A program made the position numbers and the translations under genes. Positions 1 to 7,292 of a stretch of 39,181 bases of DNA are shown piece by piece. Positions within the stretch are counted from its first letter, which is position 1. Each line of letters starts with the position of its first letter. The DNA lies in the NCBI GenBank assembly GCA_003242685.1, contig QGVD01000031.1, positions 1 through 39,181 of the forward strand, given 5' to 3'. The notes beneath the pieces are model-generated. The model saw only the letters and a list, made by a program, of their open reading frames with translations, did not search any database and had not been told where the DNA came from. The stretch comes from Pseudomonadota bacterium. Lineage in GTDB: Bacteria > Pseudomonadota > Gammaproteobacteria > Steroidobacterales > Steroidobacteraceae.

Positions 1-2
1 CG

Positions 3-809
3 TCCCGGCTCGCGGCGAGCCGTCAGCCGGATCCGCTCGCAACGCAGACCGGAACCATCGTCACGATCTTCTACGACGTGGAGGGCAACTACGCGATGCC
101 GGGGCAGAGCGCTGCGTGCGTCGGCACGGCGTGGAAGATCCTGGAGATCGAGGCGCGGCTCGGCATCCGCTCGACGTACAACATGGTGGCGCGGCTGGCG
201 CAGGAGGCGCCGGACCTCGTTGCAGCCATCGCCCGCGCGGGCAGCGAGCTCGCGAGTCATTCGCTCGATCATCAGGTGCTGATCCGGCTGCCGCACGACG
301 CGCTCGCCGACAACATCCGCCGCACGCGCGACGCGTTCGCCGGGCTGGGTGTGCGGGTGATCGGGCATCGAAGCCCGCAGTCGGCGTGGAACCGCAGGCT
401 GATGGGGCTGCTGCGGGCGGAAGGATTCCGCTGGAGCGCCGAGGACGGCACGGAGCCTCATCCGTACAGGCTCGCCGGTGAGCCCGGAAATGCGCTGTGG
501 CGATTTCCGGTCGCCGACGACGACTGGCACTACGGGCGCGACCCGGACGTGAGGCCATCGGTGGTGCTCGCGCGGTGGCAGTCGTGCGTACGGCGCGCGG
601 TCGCGGCCCGCAGGCGGCACATCGCGATCGGATTCCACCCGTGGGTGGAGGCTCCGCGGGACCGGTTCGCGGTCTTCGAGACGTTCATGCACTGGCTCCG
701 CGAGCAGCGCGACATCCGTGTGATGCCTTTCCGCGAGGTACTGGAGCTCATGGAAGAGGGCGGCCGCGCCGCGCGAGACGACTCGCGGTACGCGCTGACC
801 GGCTCCTAG
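3..809 (+). CDS. Polysaccharide deacetylase family protein (5' end outside window)
   Basis: The frame is open from the first bases, with no ATG, GTG or TTG before the catalytic core, so the true start lies to the left. The visible 268 residues form a NodB-like carbohydrate esterase (CE4) domain. The first motif is YDVEG (metal and catalytic Asp), the second is SHSLDH (metal-binding His pair), the third is HRSP, and IGFHPW near the C-terminus carries the late His. The family removes N- or O-acetyl groups from polysaccharides such as chitin, peptidoglycan or exopolysaccharide. No substrate can be named from sequence. A short GC hairpin with a TTCC loop follows the stop codon (811-824). Location beside polysaccharide lyases and an exopolysaccharide cluster suggests it modifies that polymer (inference). 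Confidence 0.88.
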   Translation, partial: SRLAASRQPDPLATQTGTIVTIFYDVEGNYAMPGQSAACVGTAWKILEIEARLGIRSTYNMVARLAQEAPDLVAAIARAGSELASHSLDHQVLIRLPHDALADNIRRTRDAFAGLGVRVIGHRSPQSAWNRRLMGLLRAEGFRWSAEDGTEPHPYRLAGEPGNALWRFPVADDDWHYGRDPDVRPSVVLARWQSCVRRAVAARRRHIAIGFHPWVEAPRDRFAVFETFMHWLREQRDIRVMPFREVLELMEEGGRAARDDSRYALTGS

Positions 810-840
810 CCCGCCTTCCGGCGGTGATGTGCGAGGAGCC

Positions 841-867
841 GTCGCGCGCACCGCGAGTGTGCGCGAC
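841..867. terminator. Hairpin between convergent genes
   Basis: Ten-base arms (841-850 and 858-867) pair with one G-U wobble around a 7-base loop. The hairpin lies between the deacetylase stop and the stop of the leftward lyase gene. There is no T-run, so intrinsic termination is uncertain. Confidence 0.35.
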
Positions 868-869
868 CG

Positions 870-1757
870 TCAGTCCTCGAATCGAATGCCCGTCGGCGCG
901 GCAGGTCTCGGAAGCGTCGTCGTCGGTTTCTTGCCGCCCGGTGCGACGTCCTCGTACCTGCCGCCCGGCCCGGCGATGCGCACTTCGTCGTGATAGAGCA
1001 CGCGCTCGCTGACCACGCCCGGGGGATCCGTCCGGTCCTTCCAGCCCTTGTAGAGGCCGATCTTGAAGTAGGGTCCCTTCTGATCGTTGTAGCCGATCGG
1101 GCCCTTGTAATCGACGACGAGCTCGCCGTCCTTCCACACCTGCAGGAGGCCGTCGGACTTGTGCGACCACTTCACGCGGAACACCCAGTCGGTCCACTTG
1201 CCGGTGGCGTAGCTGCCGAGCTTGTAGCTGCGTTTACCGTCGTAGCCGAGCTTCTTGTCGGTGATGGGCTTCGCGTCCCAGATCGTGGAGATCGTCCAGA
1301 CGCCGTTCCCCGTGTGCAGCGACAGCGGCGGATTGGGAGCGTTGTTGAACTCCTCTTCGTTGTCCGGGCTGCTGTGCCACTGCGCGACGATCTCCCAGAT
1401 GTTGTCGGCGACGTAGCTCTTCGGCAGATAGATGCTGAAGCCGTACCAGTACTCCTGGCCGGGCTTCACCTTCTCCTTGCCCCCTGTAGAAACCTCCGTG
1501 CGGAAGGATTTCGGCGAGGTCTTGCGGTTGAGCACGGTCTTCATCGCGTACTTGCCCGCACGCGCGACCTCGCTGGTGACCGTGGGCGCGTTGCCCGAGA
1601 TGTTCCACAGCTTCGTATCGATGCTTCCGTTCTCGAAATCGGACTGGAAGACGATCGAGGCCGGTGTTTCACCGCTGGCTACCGCACCCGGTCCAATGAG
1701 ACTCGCGAGCGCGACAAGCGTGAGCTTGACCGCGACGGTAGTTCGAACTCGTTTCAT
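870..1757 (-). CDS. Exported polysaccharide lyase, heparin lyase I-like (copy A)
   Basis: 295 residues. The ATG at 1757 is chosen over a longer reading because it is preceded by GGGGGAG and begins a signal peptide (MKRVRT, then a hydrophobic stretch to about residue 28 ending near VASGE). The mature part matches the polysaccharide lyase fold of Pfam PF14099, a concanavalin-like beta-jelly roll. It starts FQSDFENG, then has FRTEV, YWYGFSIYLP, IVAQWHSSPD and a C-terminal YHDEVRIAG strand. The family cleaves acidic or other extracellular polysaccharides by beta-elimination; the substrate here is unknown. The gene is a clear paralogue of the divergent gene at 2412-3290. Its long leader contains a c-di-GMP-I riboswitch (1907-1994), so expression should respond to c-di-GMP. 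The protein should act in the periplasm or outside the cell. Confidence 0.88.
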   Translation of the reverse strand: MKRVRTTVAVKLTLVALASLIGPGAVASGETPASIVFQSDFENGSIDTKLWNISGNAPTVTSEVARAGKYAMKTVLNRKTSPKSFRTEVSTGGKEKVKPGQEYWYGFSIYLPKSYVADNIWEIVAQWHSSPDNEEEFNNAPNPPLSLHTGNGVWTISTIWDAKPITDKKLGYDGKRSYKLGSYATGKWTDWVFRVKWSHKSDGLLQVWKDGELVVDYKGPIGYNDQKGPYFKIGLYKGWKDRTDPPGVVSERVLYHDEVRIAGPGGRYEDVAPGGKKPTTTLPRPAAPTGIRFED

Positions 1758-1906
1758 CAGAAAACAACTCCCCCGTTGACGGACAGGTCGAGAGCAATCC
1801 GTCCCTGAGCTGTGCCGTGGAGAATCCGTCTCGTGCCTGGCGAACGGTGGGGACATCCCGATGACCGAGATCTGACGAGCGATCGTGAATGAAAGGTGCG
1901 ATCTTT

Positions 1907-1994
1907 CCCGCCCGGCAACCCCGCTATCCCGGAAGCGACCACCCGGGACCGGAGGCTTTGCGTCCCCGCCTTGCGGCAGGTTTGCCCTTCGACG
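1907..1994 (-). promoter_or_regulatory. Cyclic-di-GMP-I (GEMM-I) riboswitch, leader of lyase A
   Basis: Read leftward, the conserved GEMM-I blocks appear in order. GGGCAAAC is at 1980-1987. A P2 hairpin closed by a GCAA tetraloop follows (loop 1971-1974). The invariant GGACGCAAAGCCTCCGG is at 1949-1965. P3 is a TCCCGG/CCGGGA stem, then ATAGCGGGGTTGCCGGGC returns to close P1 (1910-1926). These blocks and their spacing match the Vibrio cholerae Vc2 class. The aptamer ends about 150 bases before the lyase ATG. I see no U-tract terminator in that stretch, so the output mechanism is unresolved. Confidence 0.93.
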
Positions 1995-2167
1995 CGGGCA
2001 AAGCTATCGCTTGACAGTTGCAGTTACAAGTATCGCCAGTCGGCGACACGTCGATTTCTCGTGCGAGATCACATTGCAAACATCGCGCCAACTGCCAAGC
2101 TTGCACTGTCGCAGATCGGAGAATGTTGTGCCCGGGGTCGCGAACCGTTAGCGTTCGCGCCACCACA
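1995..2167. promoter_or_regulatory. Shared divergent promoter region between the two riboswitches
   Basis: This 173-base segment lies between the 5' ends of two head-to-head riboswitches, so both leader transcripts must start in or near it. It is less GC-rich than the flanking genes. For the leftward transcript a weak sigma-70-like pair fits: TTGTAA (2024-2029) and TAGCTT (2001-2006) with a 17-base spacer, which would start the RNA just ahead of the aptamer. For the rightward side no convincing pair is visible. A 7-bp inverted repeat (2139-2145 with 2153-2159) sits just before the rightward aptamer. Transcription start mapping would be needed to fix either promoter. Confidence 0.4.
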
Positions 2168-2260
2168 AGGACAGAGGGCAAACCCGTCGCAAGGCGGGGA
2201 CGCAAAGCCTCCGGTCCGAAAGCGACGCGGGCTTTCGGGATAGCGGGGTTGCCGGGCGAA
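2168..2260 (+). promoter_or_regulatory. Cyclic-di-GMP-I (GEMM-I) riboswitch, leader of lyase B
   Basis: The same ordered blocks as in the leftward copy appear here. GGGCAAAC is followed by a P2 hairpin (2183-2188 with 2193-2198) capped by GCAA at 2189-2192, then GGACGCAAAGCCTCCGG (2198-2214). P3 has a perfect 7-bp distal stem, CGAAAGC (2217-2223) with GCTTTCG (2231-2237). ATAGCGGGGTTGCCGGGC then closes the aptamer. The GNRA loop and the CCTCCGG segment are the tetraloop and receptor partners known in this class. About 150 bases separate the aptamer from the lyase ATG at 2412, with no evident intrinsic terminator. Confidence 0.94.
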
Positions 2261-2411
2261 TGGACTCGCACGAATCGGTCCGTTCTCCGTCATCCTTCTT
2301 CGACTTCCCTTCCGGCCCGCTCACACCGTGCACGACGCGGAAATCCGCATGGGTTGCGCGGCGCGGACGGTGCACTCGAATCACAGACCGGCAAACGGGG
2401 GAAGGAATCCG

Positions 2412-3290
2412 ATGACAACTCACTCGCGGGGGATCTGCGCGCTGCTCGTCATTCTCGCTCTGCAGTCGTTCGGCCCGTCTTCGGCCATGGCCGAAACGGC
2501 GTCGGCGGGCAATCCGCTCATCTTCTATTCGGATTTCGAACCGGGACCGAACGGCTTCGACCGATGGGGCATATCGGGCAATGCTCCGTCCGTGACGACC
2601 GAGGTCGCGCGTGCAGGCAAGCATGCGATGAAGACCGTGCTCAACCGCCGCACTTCGAGGACCTCGTACCGCACGGAGGTCACGAGCAGTGCCGCGCTCG
2701 ACGTCATTCCGGGCCATGAGTACTGGTACGGCTTCAGCATCTATCTGCCGCACGACTACGTTCCCGATCCCATCTGGGAGATCGTCGCGCAGTGGCACAG
2801 CAGCCCGGACAATCAGCAGGAGCACCGGAACGCTCCGAATCCTCCGCTCGCTCTCTTCACCCACGACGGCGAGTGGAGCGTCTCGGTCCTGTGGGACGCC
2901 AAGCCCATTACCGACAAGAAGGTCGGCTACGACGGCAATCGGACCTACAGCCTCGGCAAGTACGCTACGGGCAGGTGGACCGACTGGGTGTTCCGCGTGA
3001 AGTGGTCGCACAAGTCCGACGGCCTCCTGCAGGTGTGGAAGGACGGCCAGCTCGTCATCGACCACAAGGGGCCGGTCGGCTTCAACGACCGTAACGGTCC
3101 GTATCTCAAGCTCGGTATCTACAAGGGCTGGAAGGACCGGACGAACCCCGCGGGTGTGGTCAGCGAGCGCGTGCTCTATCACGACGAAGTGCGCATCGCC
3201 GGGCCGGGCGGCAGGTACGAGGACGTCGCACCGGGCGGTTCGAGCGTTCCTGTCAGGCGTCCGAGCCCGCCGCGCGTGAGGCTCGAGTGA
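2412..3290 (+). CDS. Exported polysaccharide lyase, heparin lyase I-like (copy B)
   Basis: 292 residues. The ATG at 2412 is preceded by GGGGGAAGGAA and opens a signal peptide (MTTHSRG, hydrophobic core, cleavage near SAMAETA). The mature domain shows the PF14099 lyase pattern: FYSDFEPG, a YRTEV strand, YWYGFSIYLP, IVAQWHSSPDNQQ, the WKDG-containing strand and YHDEVRIAG. It is closely similar to copy A along its whole length, with most differences in the signal peptide, the N-terminal strand and the C-terminal tail. It should be secreted and cleave a polysaccharide by beta-elimination; the substrate is not predictable. Its leader carries the second GEMM-I riboswitch. The two lyases with their riboswitches look like one unit duplicated in inverted orientation. 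Confidence 0.88.
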   Translation: MTTHSRGICALLVILALQSFGPSSAMAETASAGNPLIFYSDFEPGPNGFDRWGISGNAPSVTTEVARAGKHAMKTVLNRRTSRTSYRTEVTSSAALDVIPGHEYWYGFSIYLPHDYVPDPIWEIVAQWHSSPDNQQEHRNAPNPPLALFTHDGEWSVSVLWDAKPITDKKVGYDGNRTYSLGKYATGRWTDWVFRVKWSHKSDGLLQVWKDGQLVIDHKGPVGFNDRNGPYLKLGIYKGWKDRTNPAGVVSERVLYHDEVRIAGPGGRYEDVAPGGSSVPVRRPSPPRVRLE

Positions 3291-3294
3291 CTCG

Positions 3295-3332
3295 AAGCGG
3301 CGCGCGGCACGAGCGATCGCCGCGCGCCGTTT
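3295..3332. terminator. Strong bidirectional hairpin terminator
   Basis: Fourteen-base arms (3295-3308 and 3319-3332) pair with one G-U wobble around a 10-base loop, starting five bases after lyase B and ending at the stop codon of the convergent gene. The right arm ends in TTT, and the left arm gives CTT on the other strand, so it can serve both genes. Confidence 0.7.
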
Positions 3333-5347
3333 CAGCGGTCAGGACCGGTGCCGTCGACGCGCGCATGCGCCTGCCCTGCGCGTGCGGCGAACGCTACGAC
3401 CTGTATGTCGCCCTCGATCGAAGTCCACACGACCCGGGGCTTACGGTGCGCGAGCTCGCGCAGCATCCGCGTCGCGTCGGCCGCCCCCAGCACGAGGAAG
3501 CTTCGATCCGCCGCCGCGATCCGTGCATCGATGTCTTCCACCGAAGCGAGCAGCGGAAGATTTCCCCATCGCTCGACCGTCCCGCGGCGGCAGGCGTACG
3601 CGCCGTAGCGCTGGTGACCGCGGTCCACGTAGGTGAAATCGAATCCGTCGAAGTAGTAGTCGACGCTCGGCACGCCGTTGATCACGAGGTCCTCGGGACG
3701 CGAGTGACGCGCGATCCATTCGGCGGCACCGCGCACGTCGCCTCGCGGCAGCAGGTGTGCACGCTCCCGGCGCGACACGTCGAGACGGAAGTTCACCCGT
3801 GCGGTCTCGATGTCGACGAGGTGCCGCGGCCTGAAGTCCTCCGAGAAGACGAACAGAAGAGCCGCCGCTGCAACTCCGGCGGCAGTGGCCCAGCGGCGCG
3901 CACCCAGAGGGCGCTCGACGACGCGAACGACGAGCGCACCGGCGACGACGAGCAGGACGGGATAGACGAAGAACAGATAACGGGTCTCGTGACGCGGCGG
4001 ATCACTGGCGCTCGCCGCGGCCGCCATGCTCAGGATCAGCACGAGCAGCACGCGCTCGGCGGTGAGCGTCGATCTCGGCTGCAGGATGAGCCGCACCGCA
4101 CAAGCGGCGAGCAGCAGGAAGAGACCGAGACTCAACGCGGGCATCGCTCTTCCCCAGGGAAGAGCGATCTCCTGCAGATAATCGGGGAAGCGAACCATCT
4201 CGTAGGCGAGCGCCACGAGCGGGTGACCGCCGAGCCAGCGAGCATCTTCCGCTCGCACCCACTCCGGGGCCGCGGCGCCGAAGCCCAGCCAGAAGAGCGC
4301 CGCGAGCAGCACGGCGGTCCAGTAGGGCAGCGCGGGGCGCGCGGCGAGCTCGCGCCAGTCGAGCGCGCCGATCAGCAGGAGAGCCAGCAGCACCGTGCCG
4401 AACGCGGCGAGCTGATGCACCAGAGCCAGCGCGAGGGCGAGGGCGAGCCCGGCAGCTGCGACCCAGCGATGGCGCATCGACCACGGCCAGCGCAATGCGG
4501 CGATCGCTGCGACCGCCGGCAGCAGGGCGAGCATCAGCCACAGCGGCCGCTCGCGAAGCACGTCGAGCACGGACGGAGTTGCCGCCGCAGGCTCGATCTC
4601 CGCGTCGGCGAAGAAGTCGTCGGGCAGCGCCGGCACGTCCGAGAAGTGGCGCAGATCGGCCGTGACGAGGAAATAGAGCGGCAGAACGAGAATCGCCGCG
4701 CCGGCGAGATATACCCAGTCGTGCCGGCGGAATCTCCCGTCAGGGCTCCGCAGGAAAGGTGGAAGGAGATTCGCCAGCGCGAGGAAGATTCCGCCTTCCC
4801 ACGTGAGCGCGCCGAGCACGGACAGGGCCAGCATCGGCCAGAGCGCACGCCGCTCGCCGTCGACGGTGAAGCGCAGGAAGAAGACGACGTACCAGAGAAA
4901 GATCGCCTGGAAGGGCGCATACATGCGCCCGAAGCGCGCGATCTCGACCTCCCACACCGATATGGCCATCAGCCCCACGGCAAGGAGTCCGACGGCAGGT
5001 CCGTGAACGCGCCGTCCGATGAGATACGCGGCCGGCAGCGCCGCGAGGCTCGCGAGCACGGTTACGAGCCTCGCGGCGAGCTCCGGCGGCAGGTCGGCGA
5101 GGCGCAGACCGGCGACCGCGTACTGATAGGGAAGGCCGCGAGTGTAGAAGCCGCCGCATTCGTAGGCGGGCACGCCGAAGCGCAGGATGTTGTCGACGGA
5201 ACGGGCGATGTAGTACTCGTCGACCGCGAAGGGCCATGCGCCCAGCCCGTCGAAGCGTGCCTGGATGCCGCAGACGAGCGCAGTCGCCGTCGCCGCGAGC
5301 AGCAGGACGAAGGGCCAGTCGCTGTAGACGGAGCTGCCGTTGCGCAC
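3332..5347 (-). CDS. GT39-like membrane glycosyltransferase (ArnT/PMT type)
   Basis: 671 residues, an integral membrane protein with about ten to twelve hydrophobic segments and a soluble C-terminal domain of about 150 residues. A first transmembrane segment (about residues 12-30) is followed by FAVDEYY, whose Asp43-Glu44 pair matches the catalytic acidic residues in the first periplasmic loop of GT39/GT83 lipid-linked sugar transferases. Such enzymes move a sugar from an undecaprenyl-phosphate carrier to a lipid, protein or glycan on the outer face of the inner membrane. The GTG at 5347 is chosen because it follows a GGAG site and leaves 23 bases after the cysQ stop; an earlier ATG would overlap cysQ by 181 bases. 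It is the last gene of the long leftward cluster. The polyprenyl-phosphate transferase at 7289 could make its donor (inference). Confidence 0.8.
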   Translation of the reverse strand: MRNGSSVYSDWPFVLLLAATATALVCGIQARFDGLGAWPFAVDEYYIARSVDNILRFGVPAYECGGFYTRGLPYQYAVAGLRLADLPPELAARLVTVLASLAALPAAYLIGRRVHGPAVGLLAVGLMAISVWEVEIARFGRMYAPFQAIFLWYVVFFLRFTVDGERRALWPMLALSVLGALTWEGGIFLALANLLPPFLRSPDGRFRRHDWVYLAGAAILVLPLYFLVTADLRHFSDVPALPDDFFADAEIEPAAATPSVLDVLRERPLWLMLALLPAVAAIAALRWPWSMRHRWVAAAGLALALALALVHQLAAFGTVLLALLLIGALDWRELAARPALPYWTAVLLAALFWLGFGAAAPEWVRAEDARWLGGHPLVALAYEMVRFPDYLQEIALPWGRAMPALSLGLFLLLAACAVRLILQPRSTLTAERVLLVLILSMAAAASASDPPRHETRYLFFVYPVLLVVAGALVVRVVERPLGARRWATAAGVAAAALLFVFSEDFRPRHLVDIETARVNFRLDVSRRERAHLLPRGDVRGAAEWIARHSRPEDLVINGVPSVDYYFDGFDFTYVDRGHQRYGAYACRRGTVERWGNLPLLASVEDIDARIAAADRSFLVLGAADATRMLRELAHRKPRVVWTSIEGDIQVVAFAARAGQAHARVDGTGPDR

Positions 5348-5370
5348 GGATGTTCCGTCTCCGGCGTCGT

Positions 5371-6222
5371 CTACTGGAGTCGCTCCGGCGGATGCCGCGG
5401 CTCGCCCGCGTGCGGTGTGGGAACGGAGCCGCTCGCAATGAAATGAGAATTGCGGAACTCGGGCTTGCCGTAGCGCAGCGGCGCGCCTTCGGGTGTCACG
5501 ACGCTCCCTCCGGCGGCGAGCAGCACCGCGTGACCCGCCGCGGTATCCCACTCCATGGTCGTGCCGAAGCGCGGATAGAGATCCGCTTCACCGGCCGCGA
5601 CCAGACAGAACTTCAGCGAGGATCCGATCGAAACGAGCTCGGCGACGCGATACTTCGCGAGGAAATCGTCGGTTTCCGGCGTGCGGTGCGAGCGGGACGC
5701 CACGGCGGTGATGCCTGAGTCGGGCACGCTCCGCACGCGGATCCGCTCGCGTGGCCCGGGCGTCCGCGATCCTTCGTCGATGCGCATGCGGAATGCCTCG
5801 CCGGTGCGGACGTTGCCGGCATACAGCCAGCCGCGCGCCGGCGCATACACCACGCCGAGTGCCGGTGCGGCGTCCTGGATCAGCGCGATGTTGACCGTGA
5901 AGTCTCCGCGGCGCTGGACGAACTCCTTGGTTCCGTCGAGCGGGTCAACGAGGAAGAACGCGCGCCCGACGGCAGGAACGCGTCCTGCAGCGACTTCCTC
6001 CTCTGCGACGATCGGTATCCCGGGCGCGGCCTGCCGCAAGCGGGCGAGGATGACGGCTTCGGATGCATGATCGGCAGCGGTGACCGGCGATTCGTCCGCC
6101 TTGCTGCGTATCTCGAAGTCCGATGCGTAGTACTCGAGGATCGCGGCGCCGGCCTCGATTGCCGCGGCGATCATTCTCTCGAGCAACGCCGCTCCGTCCT
6201 GCAGGTCCTCGTGCGTCGTCAT
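5371..6222 (-). CDS. cysQ: 3'(2'),5'-bisphosphate nucleotidase CysQ
   Basis: 283 residues, the usual length for the inositol monophosphatase superfamily. Metal-binding motifs are intact: AEEE at 73-76, DPLDGT at 93-98, and EWDTAAGHAVLLAAGG near 224-240. CysQ hydrolyses 3'-phosphoadenosine 5'-phosphate (PAP) to AMP, clearing a by-product of sulfate transfer from PAPS. It acts in the cytoplasm or at the inner membrane. It sits eight bases after the upstream GT2 gene and 23 bases before the GT39-like gene, inside a polysaccharide operon. That position could mean the polymer is sulfated, but no sulfotransferase is visible here, and CysQ is also a general housekeeping enzyme. A related inositol-phosphate phosphatase role cannot be excluded. 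Confidence 0.87.
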   Translation of the reverse strand: MTTHEDLQDGAALLERMIAAAIEAGAAILEYYASDFEIRSKADESPVTAADHASEAVILARLRQAAPGIPIVAEEEVAAGRVPAVGRAFFLVDPLDGTKEFVQRRGDFTVNIALIQDAAPALGVVYAPARGWLYAGNVRTGEAFRMRIDEGSRTPGPRERIRVRSVPDSGITAVASRSHRTPETDDFLAKYRVAELVSIGSSLKFCLVAAGEADLYPRFGTTMEWDTAAGHAVLLAAGGSVVTPEGAPLRYGKPEFRNSHFIASGSVPTPHAGEPRHPPERLQ

Positions 6223-6230
6223 GCGCGGCG

Positions 6231-7292
6231 TCAGCCCGACAACAGCTCGTGCCGTGCCTGCACGACGTCCGCTCCGGTGCGCACGTCGGCGCCGCCCGCA
6301 GCTCCTGCCGCGGCCGGTGCCTCACTGCGGATAACCCTATCGATCTGGTAATCCTTGATCTCGCGTGCGTGGGTGAAAATGATGAGCTCTCCGAGCAGAC
6401 CTATCGCAAAGAGCTGCAGCCCCAGCACCACGAGGAGCGAGGCCAGCAGCAGTGCAGGCCGGTCGGCGAGAGCTTGGCCGAACAGAAGGCGCTCCGCAAC
6501 CACCCATGCGAGCACCACGGCGCCGACGCCGAACGTCGCAACGCCCAGCATGCCGAAGAAGCGCAGCGGCTTCTTGGTGAAGCGCACGAGGAAGAACACG
6601 GTGAAGATGTCGAGCAGCCGCCGGGCGTACTCGCGCAGGCTGTAGCGTCCGTCGAAGCGGTCGCGCTGCGACTGGCGCACGTCGATCTCGACGACTCTGA
6701 ATCCCTGGCCGTTCGCGAGCACGGGAAGGAAACGGTGCTGATCGCCGTACAGCGCGATCTCCTCGAGCACGCGCCGTTTCATCGCCCGGGCGCCGCAGCC
6801 GAGATCGTGGAAGCGGAGCTTGGTCACCCATGCGATCAGACCGTGGAAGACGTTGCGGCGCACGGCTTCGAACCAGGTGCCGGCACGAGGCCAGCGCCGG
6901 CCGATCGCGAGATCCGCCGTATCGAGCGCGCGCACGAGCTTTCCGATCTCACCGCCTTCGATCTGATGGTAGGCGGGCAGCGTGACGACGATGTCTCCCG
7001 ACGCGCGCTGGAAGCCGCTCATGAGCGCGGTCGCCTCGCCGAACCGGCGCGTCAGGCTGATGACGGTGATCGGCTCGCCGAGGGAGAGCAGCCGCTGCAG
7101 CCCCGCGGCGACGGCAGGCGAGGGTCCATCGAGGACGAAGATGACCTCGTACGAGAGCCCCACGGACTCGAGCCCGCGCTTGTACTCCTCGTAGAGGCCG
7201 GTGATCTCGGCGTGGCGCGAGCCGACGGGAACGATCACCGACAGCTCGACGGCCGCACCGTCTGCATCGACCGACTTCGATTCGTGCGTCAT
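6231..7292 (-). CDS. GT2-family glycosyltransferase with degenerate DxD motif
   Basis: 353 residues. The N-terminal 230 residues follow the polyprenyl-phosphate sugar transferase pattern (ELSVIVPVGSR, then RRFGEATALMSGFQRASGD). Two hydrophobic segments at about 245-270 and 285-310 match the ArnC/GtrB type. The motif that is DGDLQ in active members is LPAYHQ here, and the first acidic site reads VLDGPSP rather than VDDGSS. Catalysis may therefore be altered or lost. The ATG overlaps the stop of the intact GT2 upstream (ATGA), so the two are translationally coupled. A role as partner subunit of the neighbour is possible (inference). The family adds a sugar to undecaprenyl phosphate at the inner membrane. 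Confidence 0.82.
   Translation of the reverse strand: MTHESKSVDADGAAVELSVIVPVGSRHAEITGLYEEYKRGLESVGLSYEVIFVLDGPSPAVAAGLQRLLSLGEPITVISLTRRFGEATALMSGFQRASGDIVVTLPAYHQIEGGEIGKLVRALDTADLAIGRRWPRAGTWFEAVRRNVFHGLIAWVTKLRFHDLGCGARAMKRRVLEEIALYGDQHRFLPVLANGQGFRVVEIDVRQSQRDRFDGRYSLREYARRLLDIFTVFFLVRFTKKPLRFFGMLGVATFGVGAVVLAWVVAERLLFGQALADRPALLLASLLVVLGLQLFAIGLLGELIIFTHAREIKDYQIDRVIRSEAPAAAGAAGGADVRTGADVVQARHELLSG

Noticed and set aside
1741..1755. GTTCGAACTC considered as a tRNA T-loop
   Set aside because: It lies within the lyase signal-peptide codons, and no acceptor, D or anticodon stem surrounds it.
3287..5446. A 719-codon open frame opposite the GT39-like gene
   Set aside because: The opposite strand has clear membrane segments and the DE motif. 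This frame is hydrophilic, repetitive in Arg/Glu/Gln and has no motif.
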